This document shows, piece after piece, positions 1 through 5,197 of a stretch of 5,197 nt of DNA. A model generated the notes under the pieces. That model saw only the letters and a list, made by a program, of their open reading frames with translations, was not told the origin of the DNA and did not search any database. The stretch's first letter is position 1; each line of letters starts with the position of its first letter. This DNA is from Pseudomonas sp. (GTDB lineage Bacteria; Pseudomonadota; Gammaproteobacteria; Pseudomonadales; Pseudomonadaceae): NCBI GenBank assembly GCA_003523465.1, contig DQAA01000127.1, forward strand, positions 1-5,197, written 5' to 3'. A program made the position numbers and the translations under genes.

Positions 1-903
1 GACCGCAGCTGCGGCCGGTACGACGTCGTCACGCAGGTCGGCAAAGGCCTCGTCGTCCTCGTCTTCTTCCGCTTCCACCACACGCTTGGCTGGACGCACC
101 ACTGCCGGTGCCTCGTCGAAGTCCGGATCACGCAGGTCACGCACTTCGAAGGGCTCGGCTTCTTCCTCGAAATCGTCCTCGATTTCCGGTTCCGGCTCGA
201 CCGGCTTTGGCGGTGGCGCGAAGCGCGCATGCAACTGGCGGGCAAGGTCGCCGATCTCGTCCTGGCGCTCGGTGGCCGGGGTGTATTCGTCGAGGTCGCG
301 CAACCAGACGCGCAGTTGCAGCAGCGGCGTGGAGACGTAGCGGCCAAGGCGCAGGCTCATGGTCAATGCCAGGGCCAGGAGGATACCGGCGAGGATGCCC
401 ATGCTCTGCATGCTGATGGTCATCGGCTGCTGGAACTGGCTCATGTCCAGGCTGATGCGCAATTGCCCGGCGGTGACGTCCTGGAAGGTGATCTTGGTCT
501 GGTACAGGCCTTCGGCCTCGCCCAGCAGGCCGTTCTTCGGGCGCTGACCGGCTTCGGCGAGGATGCGGTTGTCCACGCTGTAGATCGCGGCGTGGGCCAC
601 CAGCGGGTTCTTCACCAGGTTGCCGAGCAGCACATTGAGGCTGAGGATGTCGTTGGACACCAGCAGCTCGGTGGCCGAGGTCGCGGTCTGGGTGGTCAGG
701 CTCTGGCCCAGGGCGTCGGCCTGCTCGTGCATGGCTTCCCTGAACTGCAAGCCCATCACGCAGGCGTAGATCACCAGCGCCAGGGCCACCAGGAAAATGT
801 TGTGGCAGGCGATGCGCAGTGCCAGTGGCACGCGACGCTGACGCAGGGCACGGAAGATCAGCAGGAAGAAATTGTCGGTTTTGACGGGCGTGGGCCGGTT
901 CAC
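1..903 (-). CDS. AhpA/YtjB-family inner-membrane protein (N-terminal part, runs off the left edge)
   Basis: The minus strand is open without a stop for 301 codons from a GTG at 903-901 to the window edge, so the C-terminus is missing. The start is supported by a purine-rich AAAGAG at 918-913, nine bases upstream, and by the family N-terminus reading MNRPTPVK. Visible order: a hydrophobic helix at about residues 33-53, a probable periplasmic segment at 54-165, a second membrane helix at about 168-187, a HAMP-like stretch at about 184-228, then a proline- and acid-rich tail from 229 that looks disordered. This layout resembles a sensor stub without a visible kinase or methyl-accepting domain. 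The family (YtjB/SMP type) is often found divergent from serB, as in enterobacteria. Its biochemical function is not established, so I give none. Family assignment is from recognition of the sequence and synteny. Confidence 0.85.
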   Translation of the reverse strand, partial: MNRPTPVKTDNFFLLIFRALRQRRVPLALRIACHNIFLVALALVIYACVMGLQFREAMHEQADALGQSLTTQTATSATELLVSNDILSLNVLLGNLVKNPLVAHAAIYSVDNRILAEAGQRPKNGLLGEAEGLYQTKITFQDVTAGQLRISLDMSQFQQPMTISMQSMGILAGILLALALTMSLRLGRYVSTPLLQLRVWLRDLDEYTPATERQDEIGDLARQLHARFAPPPKPVEPEPEIEDDFEEEAEPFEVRDLRDPDFDEAPAVVRPAKRVVEAEEDEDDEAFADLRDDVVPAAAAV

Positions 904-939
904 TGAGCGCGGCTCTTTATGACGGAGAAATTGCTGCGC

Positions 940-967
940 AGTATAGCGAGCGACCTTCGGGCGGCAA
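940..967 (-). promoter_or_regulatory. Putative sigma-70 promoter for the ahpA-like gene
   Basis: Read on the minus strand, TTGCCG (967-962) and TATACT (945-940) are separated by 16 bases. The -35 matches four of six consensus positions and the -10 five of six. Transcription would begin near 933, giving a leader of about 30 bases before the GTG at 903. This is inferred from sequence only. Confidence 0.5.
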
Positions 968-1002
968 AGCATCGACTGCGCCCGATGGTCCGCAAAAGGC
1001 GG

Positions 1003-1008
1003 TAGAAT
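1003..1008 (+). promoter_or_regulatory. Putative -10 element for serB
   Basis: TAGAAT matches the sigma-70 -10 consensus at five of six positions and is followed by an AT-rich run at 1013-1019. The start site would be near 1015, leaving a very short leader of about 24 bases before the TTG at 1039. No convincing -35 hexamer lies 16-18 bases upstream, so either an activator is needed or the call is wrong. Confidence 0.4.
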
Positions 1009-1038
1009 GCGCATTTTTTGCACGTCCTGGAGCCCGTC

Positions 1039-2253
1039 TTGCGCGAAATCGTCTTGATCAACATCACCGGTGAGGACCGTCCGGGTCTGACCGCGGCCAT
1101 TACCGGCGTTCTGGCCCGTGGCGGTGTGAACATTCTCGATATTGGCCAGGCGGTGATCCACGACACCCTGTCGTTCGGCATCCTGGTCGAGATTCCCGGC
1201 ACCGAGCAGGGCTCCTCGGTCCTCAAGGACCTGCTGTTCACCGGCTACGAGCTGAACCAGCAGGTGCGCTTCACCCCGGTCTCGGAAGACGACTATCGCA
1301 ACTGGGTGGCCAACCAGGGCAAGCCCCGCCATATCGTTACCCTGCTGACCCGCAAGGTCACCGCCGAGCAGCTGCAACGGGTCAGCTCCATCACTGCCCA
1401 GTACGGCCTTAACATCGACCACATCGATCGCCTGTCCGGTCGCGTGGCGCTGGATACCCCGGTGGAGCAGAGCAAGGGCTGCATCGAGTTCTCGGTGCGC
1501 GGCGAGCCGGCCGATCCGCAGGCCGTGCGTGCCGAATTCCTCAGCGTTGCCCAGGAACTGGGTGTCGATATCGCCTTCCAGCAGGACTCGCTGTTCCGCC
1601 GCAACCGCCGCCTGGCGGTGTTCGACATGGACTCGACCCTGATCGAGGCCGAAGTGATCGACGAGCTGGCCAAGGCCGCCGGTGTCGGCGAGCAGGTCTC
1701 GGAAATCACCGAACGCGCCATGCGCGGCGAGCTGGATTTCCGCGCCAGCTTCAAGGAGCGCCTGGCGCTGCTCAAGGGGCTGGACGTCAACGTGCTGGAC
1801 GAAATCGGCGCCTCGCTGCGCCTGACCGAAGGCGCCGAAACCCTGTTCGCCGAACTCAAGCGCCTCGGCTACAAGACCGCGATCCTCTCCGGCGGCTTCA
1901 CCTACTTCGCCAAGCAACTGCAGGCCAAGCTGGGCATCGACTACGTGTTCGCCAACGAGCTGGAAGTGGTCGACGGCAAGGTCACCGGCGTGGCCATCGA
2001 GCCGATCGTCGACGCCCAGCGCAAGGCTGACCTGCTCGCCGAGCTGGCGCGCAAGGAAGGCTTGCAGATGGAACAGACCATCGCGGTCGGCGACGGCGCC
2101 AACGATTTGCCGATGCTGGCTATCGCCGGCCTCGGCGTGGCCTTCCGCGCCAAGCCGCTGGTGCGCCAGTCGGCCAAGCAGGCCATTTCCACCCTGGGCC
2201 TGGATGGCGTGCTTTATCTGCTGGGCATGCGTGATCGCGAAGGCAATACCTGA
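1039..2253 (+). CDS. serB: Phosphoserine phosphatase SerB with tandem N-terminal ACT domains
   Basis: SerB is a cytosolic enzyme that hydrolyses O-phospho-L-serine to serine and phosphate, the last step of serine biosynthesis. The 404-residue product has an ACT domain at about residues 3-75 (GEDRPGL at 11-17), a second at about 97-175, and a HAD-type phosphatase domain from about 190. All four HAD motifs are present: FDMDST at 195-200 (nucleophile D196, acid/base D198), LSGG at 283-286, K329, and VGDGAND at 350-356. The longer two-ACT form is normal for Pseudomonas; E. coli SerB is about 80 residues shorter. I chose the TTG at 1039 because TGGAG at 1028-1032 lies six bases upstream and the protein then starts MREIVLI, as in relatives. 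A TTG at 1018 in the same frame lacks a ribosome binding site. The gene ends in a tandem TGA-TAG stop. ACT domains suggest amino-acid sensing, but the ligand cannot be read from the sequence. Confidence 0.97.
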   Translation: MREIVLINITGEDRPGLTAAITGVLARGGVNILDIGQAVIHDTLSFGILVEIPGTEQGSSVLKDLLFTGYELNQQVRFTPVSEDDYRNWVANQGKPRHIVTLLTRKVTAEQLQRVSSITAQYGLNIDHIDRLSGRVALDTPVEQSKGCIEFSVRGEPADPQAVRAEFLSVAQELGVDIAFQQDSLFRRNRRLAVFDMDSTLIEAEVIDELAKAAGVGEQVSEITERAMRGELDFRASFKERLALLKGLDVNVLDEIGASLRLTEGAETLFAELKRLGYKTAILSGGFTYFAKQLQAKLGIDYVFANELEVVDGKVTGVAIEPIVDAQRKADLLAELARKEGLQMEQTIAVGDGANDLPMLAIAGLGVAFRAKPLVRQSAKQAISTLGLDGVLYLLGMRDREGNT

Positions 2254-2259
2254 TAGAGC

Positions 2260-2277
2260 GAATGGTTCTAACCATTC
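2260..2277. repeat. 18-bp perfect palindrome between serB and the lectin gene
   Basis: GAATGGTT-CT-AACCATTC is a perfect inverted repeat with 8-bp arms and a 2-bp centre, starting six bases after the serB stop codon. It lacks a following T-run, so it is not a canonical intrinsic terminator. Its size and symmetry would suit a dimeric regulator binding upstream of the lectin gene, or a processing/attenuation hairpin at the serB 3' end. Neither role can be settled from sequence. Confidence 0.5.
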
Positions 2278-2323
2278 ATCCCTTGTTCCCTGGCGTTCTT
2301 TGCAGGCCGGCTAGGCTTGCTCG

Positions 2324-2351
2324 CGTGCGGCCCGATCCCGAGGGTCGCACG
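2324..2351 (+). other. Strong hairpin in the leader upstream of the lectin gene
   Basis: CGTGCGGCCC (2324-2333) pairs with GGGTCGCACG (2342-2351) in a 10-bp stem with one G-U pair and an 8-base loop. It is not followed by a T-run. Just downstream lie GGCCGG/CCGGCC arms (2351-2356 and 2370-2375) enclosing an 8-bp GTCCGGAC palindrome at 2356-2363, so the leader RNA is highly structured. The two structures share base 2351 and could compete only at that edge. It matches no riboswitch I recognise. Confidence 0.4.
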
Positions 2352-2385
2352 GCCGGTCCGGACACTGGCCCGGCCTCCCATCAGC

Positions 2386-2405
2386 AACTTCAAGGAGATG
2401 AAGTT
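2386..2405 (+). promoter_or_regulatory. Ribosome binding site of the lectin gene held in a hairpin loop
   Basis: The Shine-Dalgarno AAGGAG (2392-2397) lies nine bases before the ATG at 2407. It sits inside an 8-base loop closed by AACTTC (2386-2391) pairing with GAAGTT (2400-2405). An in-frame ATG at 2398 abuts the Shine-Dalgarno directly, so it is an unlikely start; this decides in favour of 2407. Confidence 0.6.
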
Positions 2406-2406
2406 C

Positions 2407-2811
2407 ATGGCGAACAAGTACGCAGTTCAGAACCAATGGGGCGGTAACAGTGCACCGTGGCATCCAGGCGGAACCTGGCAACTCGGTGCGCGGGACAACC
2501 AGAAGGTCGTGGCCGTCGATATCCGTTCCGGTGACGGTGGTGTGACCTTCAAGGGTCAGATGACCTACTCGGGCGAGGGTCCGATCGGCTTCAAGGCCAA
2601 GCGCATCGCGCACAACCGCTACGAAGTCCAGAACCAGTGGGGTGGCAACGATGCCCCGTGGCATCCGGGTGGCGAGTGGGTCATCGGCGGTCGCGATAAC
2701 CAGAGCGTCGTCGCTCTGGCGATCAAGTCCAACGATGGTGGCAAGAGCCTCGACGGCACCAACACCTATGACAACGAAGGCCCGATCGGCTTCCGCAGTC
2801 ATCTGGAGTAA
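2407..2811 (+). CDS. OAA-family high-mannose-binding lectin with two tandem repeats
   Basis: The 134-residue product is a lectin of the Oscillatoria agardhii agglutinin homologue family, whose members form a small beta-barrel and bind the branched core of high-mannose glycans. A characterised P. fluorescens member has the same two-repeat size. Two repeats are visible, residues 4-67 and 71-134, offset by 67 residues and identical at 39 of 64 aligned positions by my count. Each carries QNQWGGN, APWHPGG, RDNQ, and EGPIGF. The residues known to contact sugar in OAA are all present, shifted by one for the initiator Met: W11, R96 and E124 for one site, W78, R29 and E57 for the other. No signal peptide or membrane segment is seen, so the product is probably cytosolic or released by lysis or an unknown route. 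It stands alone between serB and psd with its own ribosome binding site. Its biological target in the host is unknown. Confidence 0.95.
   Translation: MANKYAVQNQWGGNSAPWHPGGTWQLGARDNQKVVAVDIRSGDGGVTFKGQMTYSGEGPIGFKAKRIAHNRYEVQNQWGGNDAPWHPGGEWVIGGRDNQSVVALAIKSNDGGKSLDGTNTYDNEGPIGFRSHLE
2416..2808 (+). repeat. Tandem internal duplication encoding the two lectin repeats
   Basis: Two 192-bp units, 2416-2607 and 2617-2808, are offset by 201 bp and encode the two lectin repeats. They are clearly related at DNA level, for example around CAGAACCA(A/G)TGGGG, but synonymous positions have drifted, which points to an old family-level duplication and not a recent one. Confidence 0.85.
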
Positions 2812-2829
2812 GGCGTCAGGCTGAAAAGG

Positions 2830-2853
2830 ATCGCCCCCTGAACAGGGGGCGAT
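2830..2853. terminator. Bidirectional intrinsic terminator between the lectin gene and psd
   Basis: ATCGCCCCCTG (2830-2840) pairs perfectly with CAGGGGGCGAT (2843-2853) around a 2-base centre. On the plus strand a short TTT (2853-2855) follows the lectin gene. On the minus strand CCTTTTC follows the stem 14 bases after the psd stop. The hairpin sits exactly between two convergent genes, so it can serve both; the minus-strand T-run is the better one. Confidence 0.85.
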
Positions 2854-2866
2854 TTGCGTTGCGGGG

Positions 2867-3736
2867 TCAGGCTTGTGGGGCGAGCGGCAGGGCCAGGCCC
2901 TGGCCCATGGTGACCGGCGAGCCGGCACCGAGGCTTTCGGCCCACTTCACCTGCTCTGGACCGAACAGCACGATCGCGGTCGAACCCAGCTTGAAGCGAC
3001 CCAGTTCGGCTCCTTTTTCCAGATGGATCGGTGCACGGGAGGCTTCGTCGTAGCGGAAGGTCTTCAGCTCGCGCTTCGGCGGGGTGACCAGGCCGGCCCA
3101 GACCGTCTCGATCGAGGCAACGATCATCGCACCTACCAGCACCACGGCCATCGGGCCGCGCTCGGTATCGAACAGGCACACCACGCGCTCGTTGCGGGCG
3201 AACAGCTCCGGGACGTTCTCGGCGGTGGTCTGGTTGACCGAGAACAGGCGGCCGGGGACGTAGATCATTTCACGCAGGGTACCGGCCAGCGGCATGTGCA
3301 CGCGGTGGTAGTCCTTCGGCGACAGGTACACGGTGGCGAACTCGCCGCCCATGAATGGCGCGGCATTGGCCGGGTCGCCGCCGAGCAGTTCCTGGGCGCT
3401 GTAGCTGTGGCCCTTGGCCTGGAAGATCCGGCCGTGCTCGATCGGGCCCAGCTGGCTGATGGCGCCGTCGGCCGGGCAGAGGATCGCACCCGGTGTCTGG
3501 TCGAGAGGGCGGGCACCCGGTTTCAGGGCGCGGGTGAAGAAGTCGTTGAAGTGCTCGTAGGCAGTGACGTCTTCGACCAGGGCCTGGGACATGTCCACCT
3601 GGTAACGCTTGGCGAACCAGCTGGTGAAGGCGTTCTTGAACCAGCGCACGCGGCACTCGGCAATGCAGCCGGCCAGACGCGAGAGCAGGTGGTGGGGCAG
3701 CAGGTACTGGCTGATGATGAACAAACGGGATTTCAT
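2867..3736 (-). CDS. psd: Phosphatidylserine decarboxylase proenzyme
   Basis: Psd converts phosphatidylserine to phosphatidylethanolamine at the inner membrane, the last step in making the main zwitterionic phospholipid. The proenzyme cleaves itself into beta and alpha chains and forms a pyruvoyl group from the serine at the cut. The 289-residue product has the expected bacterial length. The LGST motif is at 250-253, so cleavage falls between G251 and S252. The residues forming the self-cleavage triad with this serine are present as D90 (CPADG) and H147 (HRVHMPL). [16 protein letters not shown] near 62-77 is typical of the family. The ATG at 3736 is preceded by AAGGAA, and that site overlaps the TAA of rhdA, nine bases upstream. 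This spacing suggests co-transcription and translational coupling with rhdA. The gene ends just before the shared terminator. Confidence 0.97.
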   Translation of the reverse strand: MKSRLFIISQYLLPHHLLSRLAGCIAECRVRWFKNAFTSWFAKRYQVDMSQALVEDVTAYEHFNDFFTRALKPGARPLDQTPGAILCPADGAISQLGPIEHGRIFQAKGHSYSAQELLGGDPANAAPFMGGEFATVYLSPKDYHRVHMPLAGTLREMIYVPGRLFSVNQTTAENVPELFARNERVVCLFDTERGPMAVVLVGAMIVASIETVWAGLVTPPKRELKTFRYDEASRAPIHLEKGAELGRFKLGSTAIVLFGPEQVKWAESLGAGSPVTMGQGLALPLAPQA

Positions 3737-3745
3737 TGGGTTTCC

Positions 3746-4555
3746 TTAAACTTCGACGGGCGTGTCCGGATGGTTGCCCCATTCGCCCCAGGAGCCGGCA
3801 TACGCCTTGACCCGTGGGTAGCCCAGGTGCTTGGCCACCAGGTAGGTGAAGCCCGAGCGGTGGTGAGTCTGGCAGTGGGTGACCACTTCCTTGTCCTTGC
3901 TGATGCCGAGCTGTTCGAGGATCTGCGGCATGTCCTTGCGGATGCGCAGGGCGTCGTTCAGGTCCATGCCGGCGGTCCACTCGAAGTTGACCGCACCGGG
4001 AATGTGCCCGCCCTTGGCAGCGAGGACTTTTTCGCCGCGGTATTCGCCGGGGCTGCGCGCGTCCCAGATGGCCAGGTCGGCGGCGCCAAGACGGCTTTGC
4101 AGGTATTCGCGGGTGGCGGTGGGTTCGTCATGCAGCACCAGGCTGACCGGCGCCGTGCCGTTGGCCGGAACCTCGGTGCTCAGCAGGTTGGCGGGCCAGG
4201 CCTGCACACCACCATTGAGGTAGTGATAGCGCTGGTGGCCGATGACATCCAGCAGCCAGATGAAGCGTCCGGCCCAGCCGCCGCCTTCGTCGTCATAGAC
4301 CACGTAGGTGGCGTCGGCGCGGTGGCCCAGTTCAGCGAAGAGTTTTTCCAGCTCGGCCTTGGCCGGTGCCAGGCCCGGTGCCGGTGGCTGACCCAGTTGC
4401 GTGCGCTTGGGATCGACGAAGCGTGCACCGGGGACATGGCCGCTGCCGTAGCGGTTGACGCTGGTCAGGTCGACCAGGATCAACTCCGGCGAATCGAGGC
4501 GCGCCTGCAGGTCTGCCGGTTCGATCACCAGGGGCAAGCCAGAAAAGTCAGTCAT
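3746..4555 (-). CDS. rhdA: Thiosulfate sulfurtransferase (two-domain rhodanese)
   Basis: RhdA transfers a sulfane sulfur from thiosulfate to cyanide or another thiophilic acceptor through a cysteine persulfide, in the cytoplasm. In Pseudomonas it is linked to cyanide tolerance and sulfur handling. The 269-residue product has two rhodanese domains. The N-terminal domain (about 8-125) has YDDEGGGWAGR at 87-97, where aspartate stands in place of the catalytic cysteine, so it is inactive, as is usual. The C-terminal domain (about 145-265) has the active loop CQTHHRSG with C228. This loop is of the Azotobacter/Pseudomonas RhdA type and not the CRKGVT type of mammalian rhodanese. I chose the ATG at 4555 because GGAG lies seven bases upstream and the protein then starts MTDFSGLPLVIEP, as in relatives; a longer reading from 4642 would overlap the upstream gene and add a non-conserved leader. 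Confidence 0.95.
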   Translation of the reverse strand: MTDFSGLPLVIEPADLQARLDSPELILVDLTSVNRYGSGHVPGARFVDPKRTQLGQPPAPGLAPAKAELEKLFAELGHRADATYVVYDDEGGGWAGRFIWLLDVIGHQRYHYLNGGVQAWPANLLSTEVPANGTAPVSLVLHDEPTATREYLQSRLGAADLAIWDARSPGEYRGEKVLAAKGGHIPGAVNFEWTAGMDLNDALRIRKDMPQILEQLGISKDKEVVTHCQTHHRSGFTYLVAKHLGYPRVKAYAGSWGEWGNHPDTPVEV

Positions 4556-4587
4556 CCAGAAACTCCAGAGCGAAACAGAGGGTGGCG

Positions 4588-4593
4588 ATTGTA
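4588..4593 (-). promoter_or_regulatory. Possible -10 element for rhdA-psd
   Basis: On the minus strand TACAAT matches the sigma-70 -10 consensus at five of six positions, in the 46-bp gap between the upstream gene and rhdA. No good -35 is seen at the right distance, so this would be a weak or secondary promoter, with readthrough from the upstream gene also possible. Confidence 0.3.
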
Positions 4594-4601
4594 GCGCAGG
4601 G

Positions 4602-5197
4602 TCAGGCGCCGCGGTTGCTGAAGGTGGCGAGCGCGCGCTCAAGGCATTGCGCGGTTTTTCCGAAGGCCTGCACGCTGACTTCGGAGAAGGGGCCGCCGCC
4701 CTGGTCGGCCATCAGGACCATGATCACCTTGCCGTTGTTCGACAGCGAACGCAGGAGCAGGTGCTCGCCGCGGAACAGCACGCGCAGGCTGCCCGGCAGC
4801 AGGGCGGAGAACTGGGCATGGTTCTGCGGGGTCAGGCGCAGTTGTGCAGACTGGGTGAGCAGGCGTTGCAGCAGCTTGCTCTGTTCCACCGGTACGGTGA
4901 GGTTGGCGGCCTGTTGCGGCAGGCCGGCCACCTGATGGACGCGCAGGTAGCTTTGGGTCTTGTCGCTCATCAACAGCAGCACCCGTTTCATCCCGCAGGC
5001 CTGCAGGGCTTCGCGGGCGTAGGTGGTCAGGTGCATGGCGTTGGAGAACGGGCTCGGCTCGGTCAGCAGGTCGGCGCAGAACTTGCGCCAGTCGCCCAGG
5101 GCCTTGGTGTCGGGGGTGGCTGCCTGTTGCATGCCGCGGGGAATGTAGCGGGCGTCCTTGGGCCAGAGGAGCATCTGGGCCGGATGGAACACGCCTT
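4602..5197 (-). CDS. Probable HDOD-domain regulatory protein, C-terminal GAF-like part (runs off the right edge)
   Basis: The minus strand is open from the window edge to a TGA at 4604-4602, giving about 198 C-terminal residues; the start lies outside the window. The visible part has no membrane segment or HD catalytic motif. It shows alternating strands and helices around KRVLLLMSDKTQSYLRVHQVAGLP and GKVIMVLMADQGGGPFSE, a pattern like a GAF-type sensory domain ending in a C-terminal helix. In Pseudomonas the gene at this place, upstream of rhdA and next to motAB, encodes a conserved protein annotated with an N-terminal HDOD domain. I assign that family by position and sequence flavour; the HDOD part itself is not in view. 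It is co-oriented with rhdA and separated from it by 46 bp with no terminator, so readthrough is likely. Confidence 0.65.
   Translation of the reverse strand, partial: GVFHPAQMLLWPKDARYIPRGMQQAATPDTKALGDWRKFCADLLTEPSPFSNAMHLTTYAREALQACGMKRVLLLMSDKTQSYLRVHQVAGLPQQAANLTVPVEQSKLLQRLLTQSAQLRLTPQNHAQFSALLPGSLRVLFRGEHLLLRSLSNNGKVIMVLMADQGGGPFSEVSVQAFGKTAQCLERALATFSNRGA

Noticed and set aside
229..906. 225-codon open frame on the plus strand
   Set aside because: It is the complement of the AhpA-like gene, whose minus-strand frame has membrane helices and a conserved N-terminus.
1293..1859. 188-codon minus-strand frame inside serB
   Set aside because: It is a serine/arginine-rich shadow of serB with no recognisable motif.
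2260..2277. Palindrome as a canonical serB terminator
   Set aside because: The stem is short and AT-rich and no T-run follows, so I list it as a repeat of unknown role.
2291..2304. TGGC...TTGCA resembling a sigma-54 promoter for the lectin gene
   Set aside because: The GG and GC doublets are eight bases apart instead of the required ten.
2311..2928. 205-codon open frame on the minus strand across the lectin gene
   Set aside because: It runs through the terminator hairpin and into psd, and the lectin on the opposite strand is a clear family member.
2873..4594. 573-codon open frame on the plus strand across psd and rhdA
   Set aside because: It is antisense to two clear enzymes with intact catalytic motifs, and its protein is a low-complexity V/G/A/Q-rich translation typical of high-GC shadow frames.
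3746..4642. Longer rhdA reading that starts at 4642
   Set aside because: It would overlap the end of the upstream gene, has no ribosome binding site and adds a non-conserved leader; the ATG at 4555 fits better.

Overview
The window is GC-rich chromosomal DNA from a fluorescent-type Pseudomonas. The gene order and the protein sequences match the conserved Pseudomonas block in which an HDOD-domain gene, rhdA and psd are encoded on one strand, and serB is transcribed away from an ahpA/ytjB-like membrane protein gene. The close resemblance of every housekeeping protein to its Pseudomonas counterpart, recalled from knowledge and not searched here, supports this.

Layout. Positions 1-903 (minus) hold the N-terminal 301 codons of an AhpA/YtjB-family inner-membrane protein that runs off the left edge. 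Positions 904-1038 are a short divergent promoter region. Positions 1039-2253 (plus) hold serB, phosphoserine phosphatase, starting at TTG. Positions 2254-2406 are a leader of about 150 bp packed with inverted repeats, with no gene in it. Positions 2407-2811 (plus) hold a 134-residue two-repeat lectin of the Oscillatoria agardhii agglutinin homologue (OAAH) family, which binds high-mannose glycans. A strong hairpin at 2830-2853 can terminate convergent transcription from both sides. Positions 2867-3736 (minus) hold psd, phosphatidylserine decarboxylase. Positions 3746-4555 (minus) hold rhdA, a two-domain thiosulfate sulfurtransferase. Positions 4602-5197 (minus) hold the C-terminal part of a probable HDOD/GAF-type regulatory protein that runs off the right edge.

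How the genes fit together. The HDOD-type gene, rhdA and psd are co-oriented and closely spaced, and the rhdA stop codon lies inside the psd ribosome binding site, so rhdA and psd are probably translationally coupled. serB and the ahpA-like gene share a divergent promoter region, an arrangement also known for serB/ytjB in enterobacteria. The housekeeping functions are serine synthesis, phosphatidylethanolamine synthesis and sulfur transfer.

The accessory item is the lectin gene between serB and psd. In P. aeruginosa this interval holds fimX and a neighbouring hypothetical gene instead, so it looks like a variable slot between conserved flanks. The lectin keeps all the sugar-contacting residues known from OAA in both repeats. 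Its leader has an 18-bp perfect palindrome, a 10-bp hairpin, and a small hairpin that places the Shine-Dalgarno sequence in its loop. I see no tRNA, rRNA, CRISPR array, insertion sequence or phage gene.
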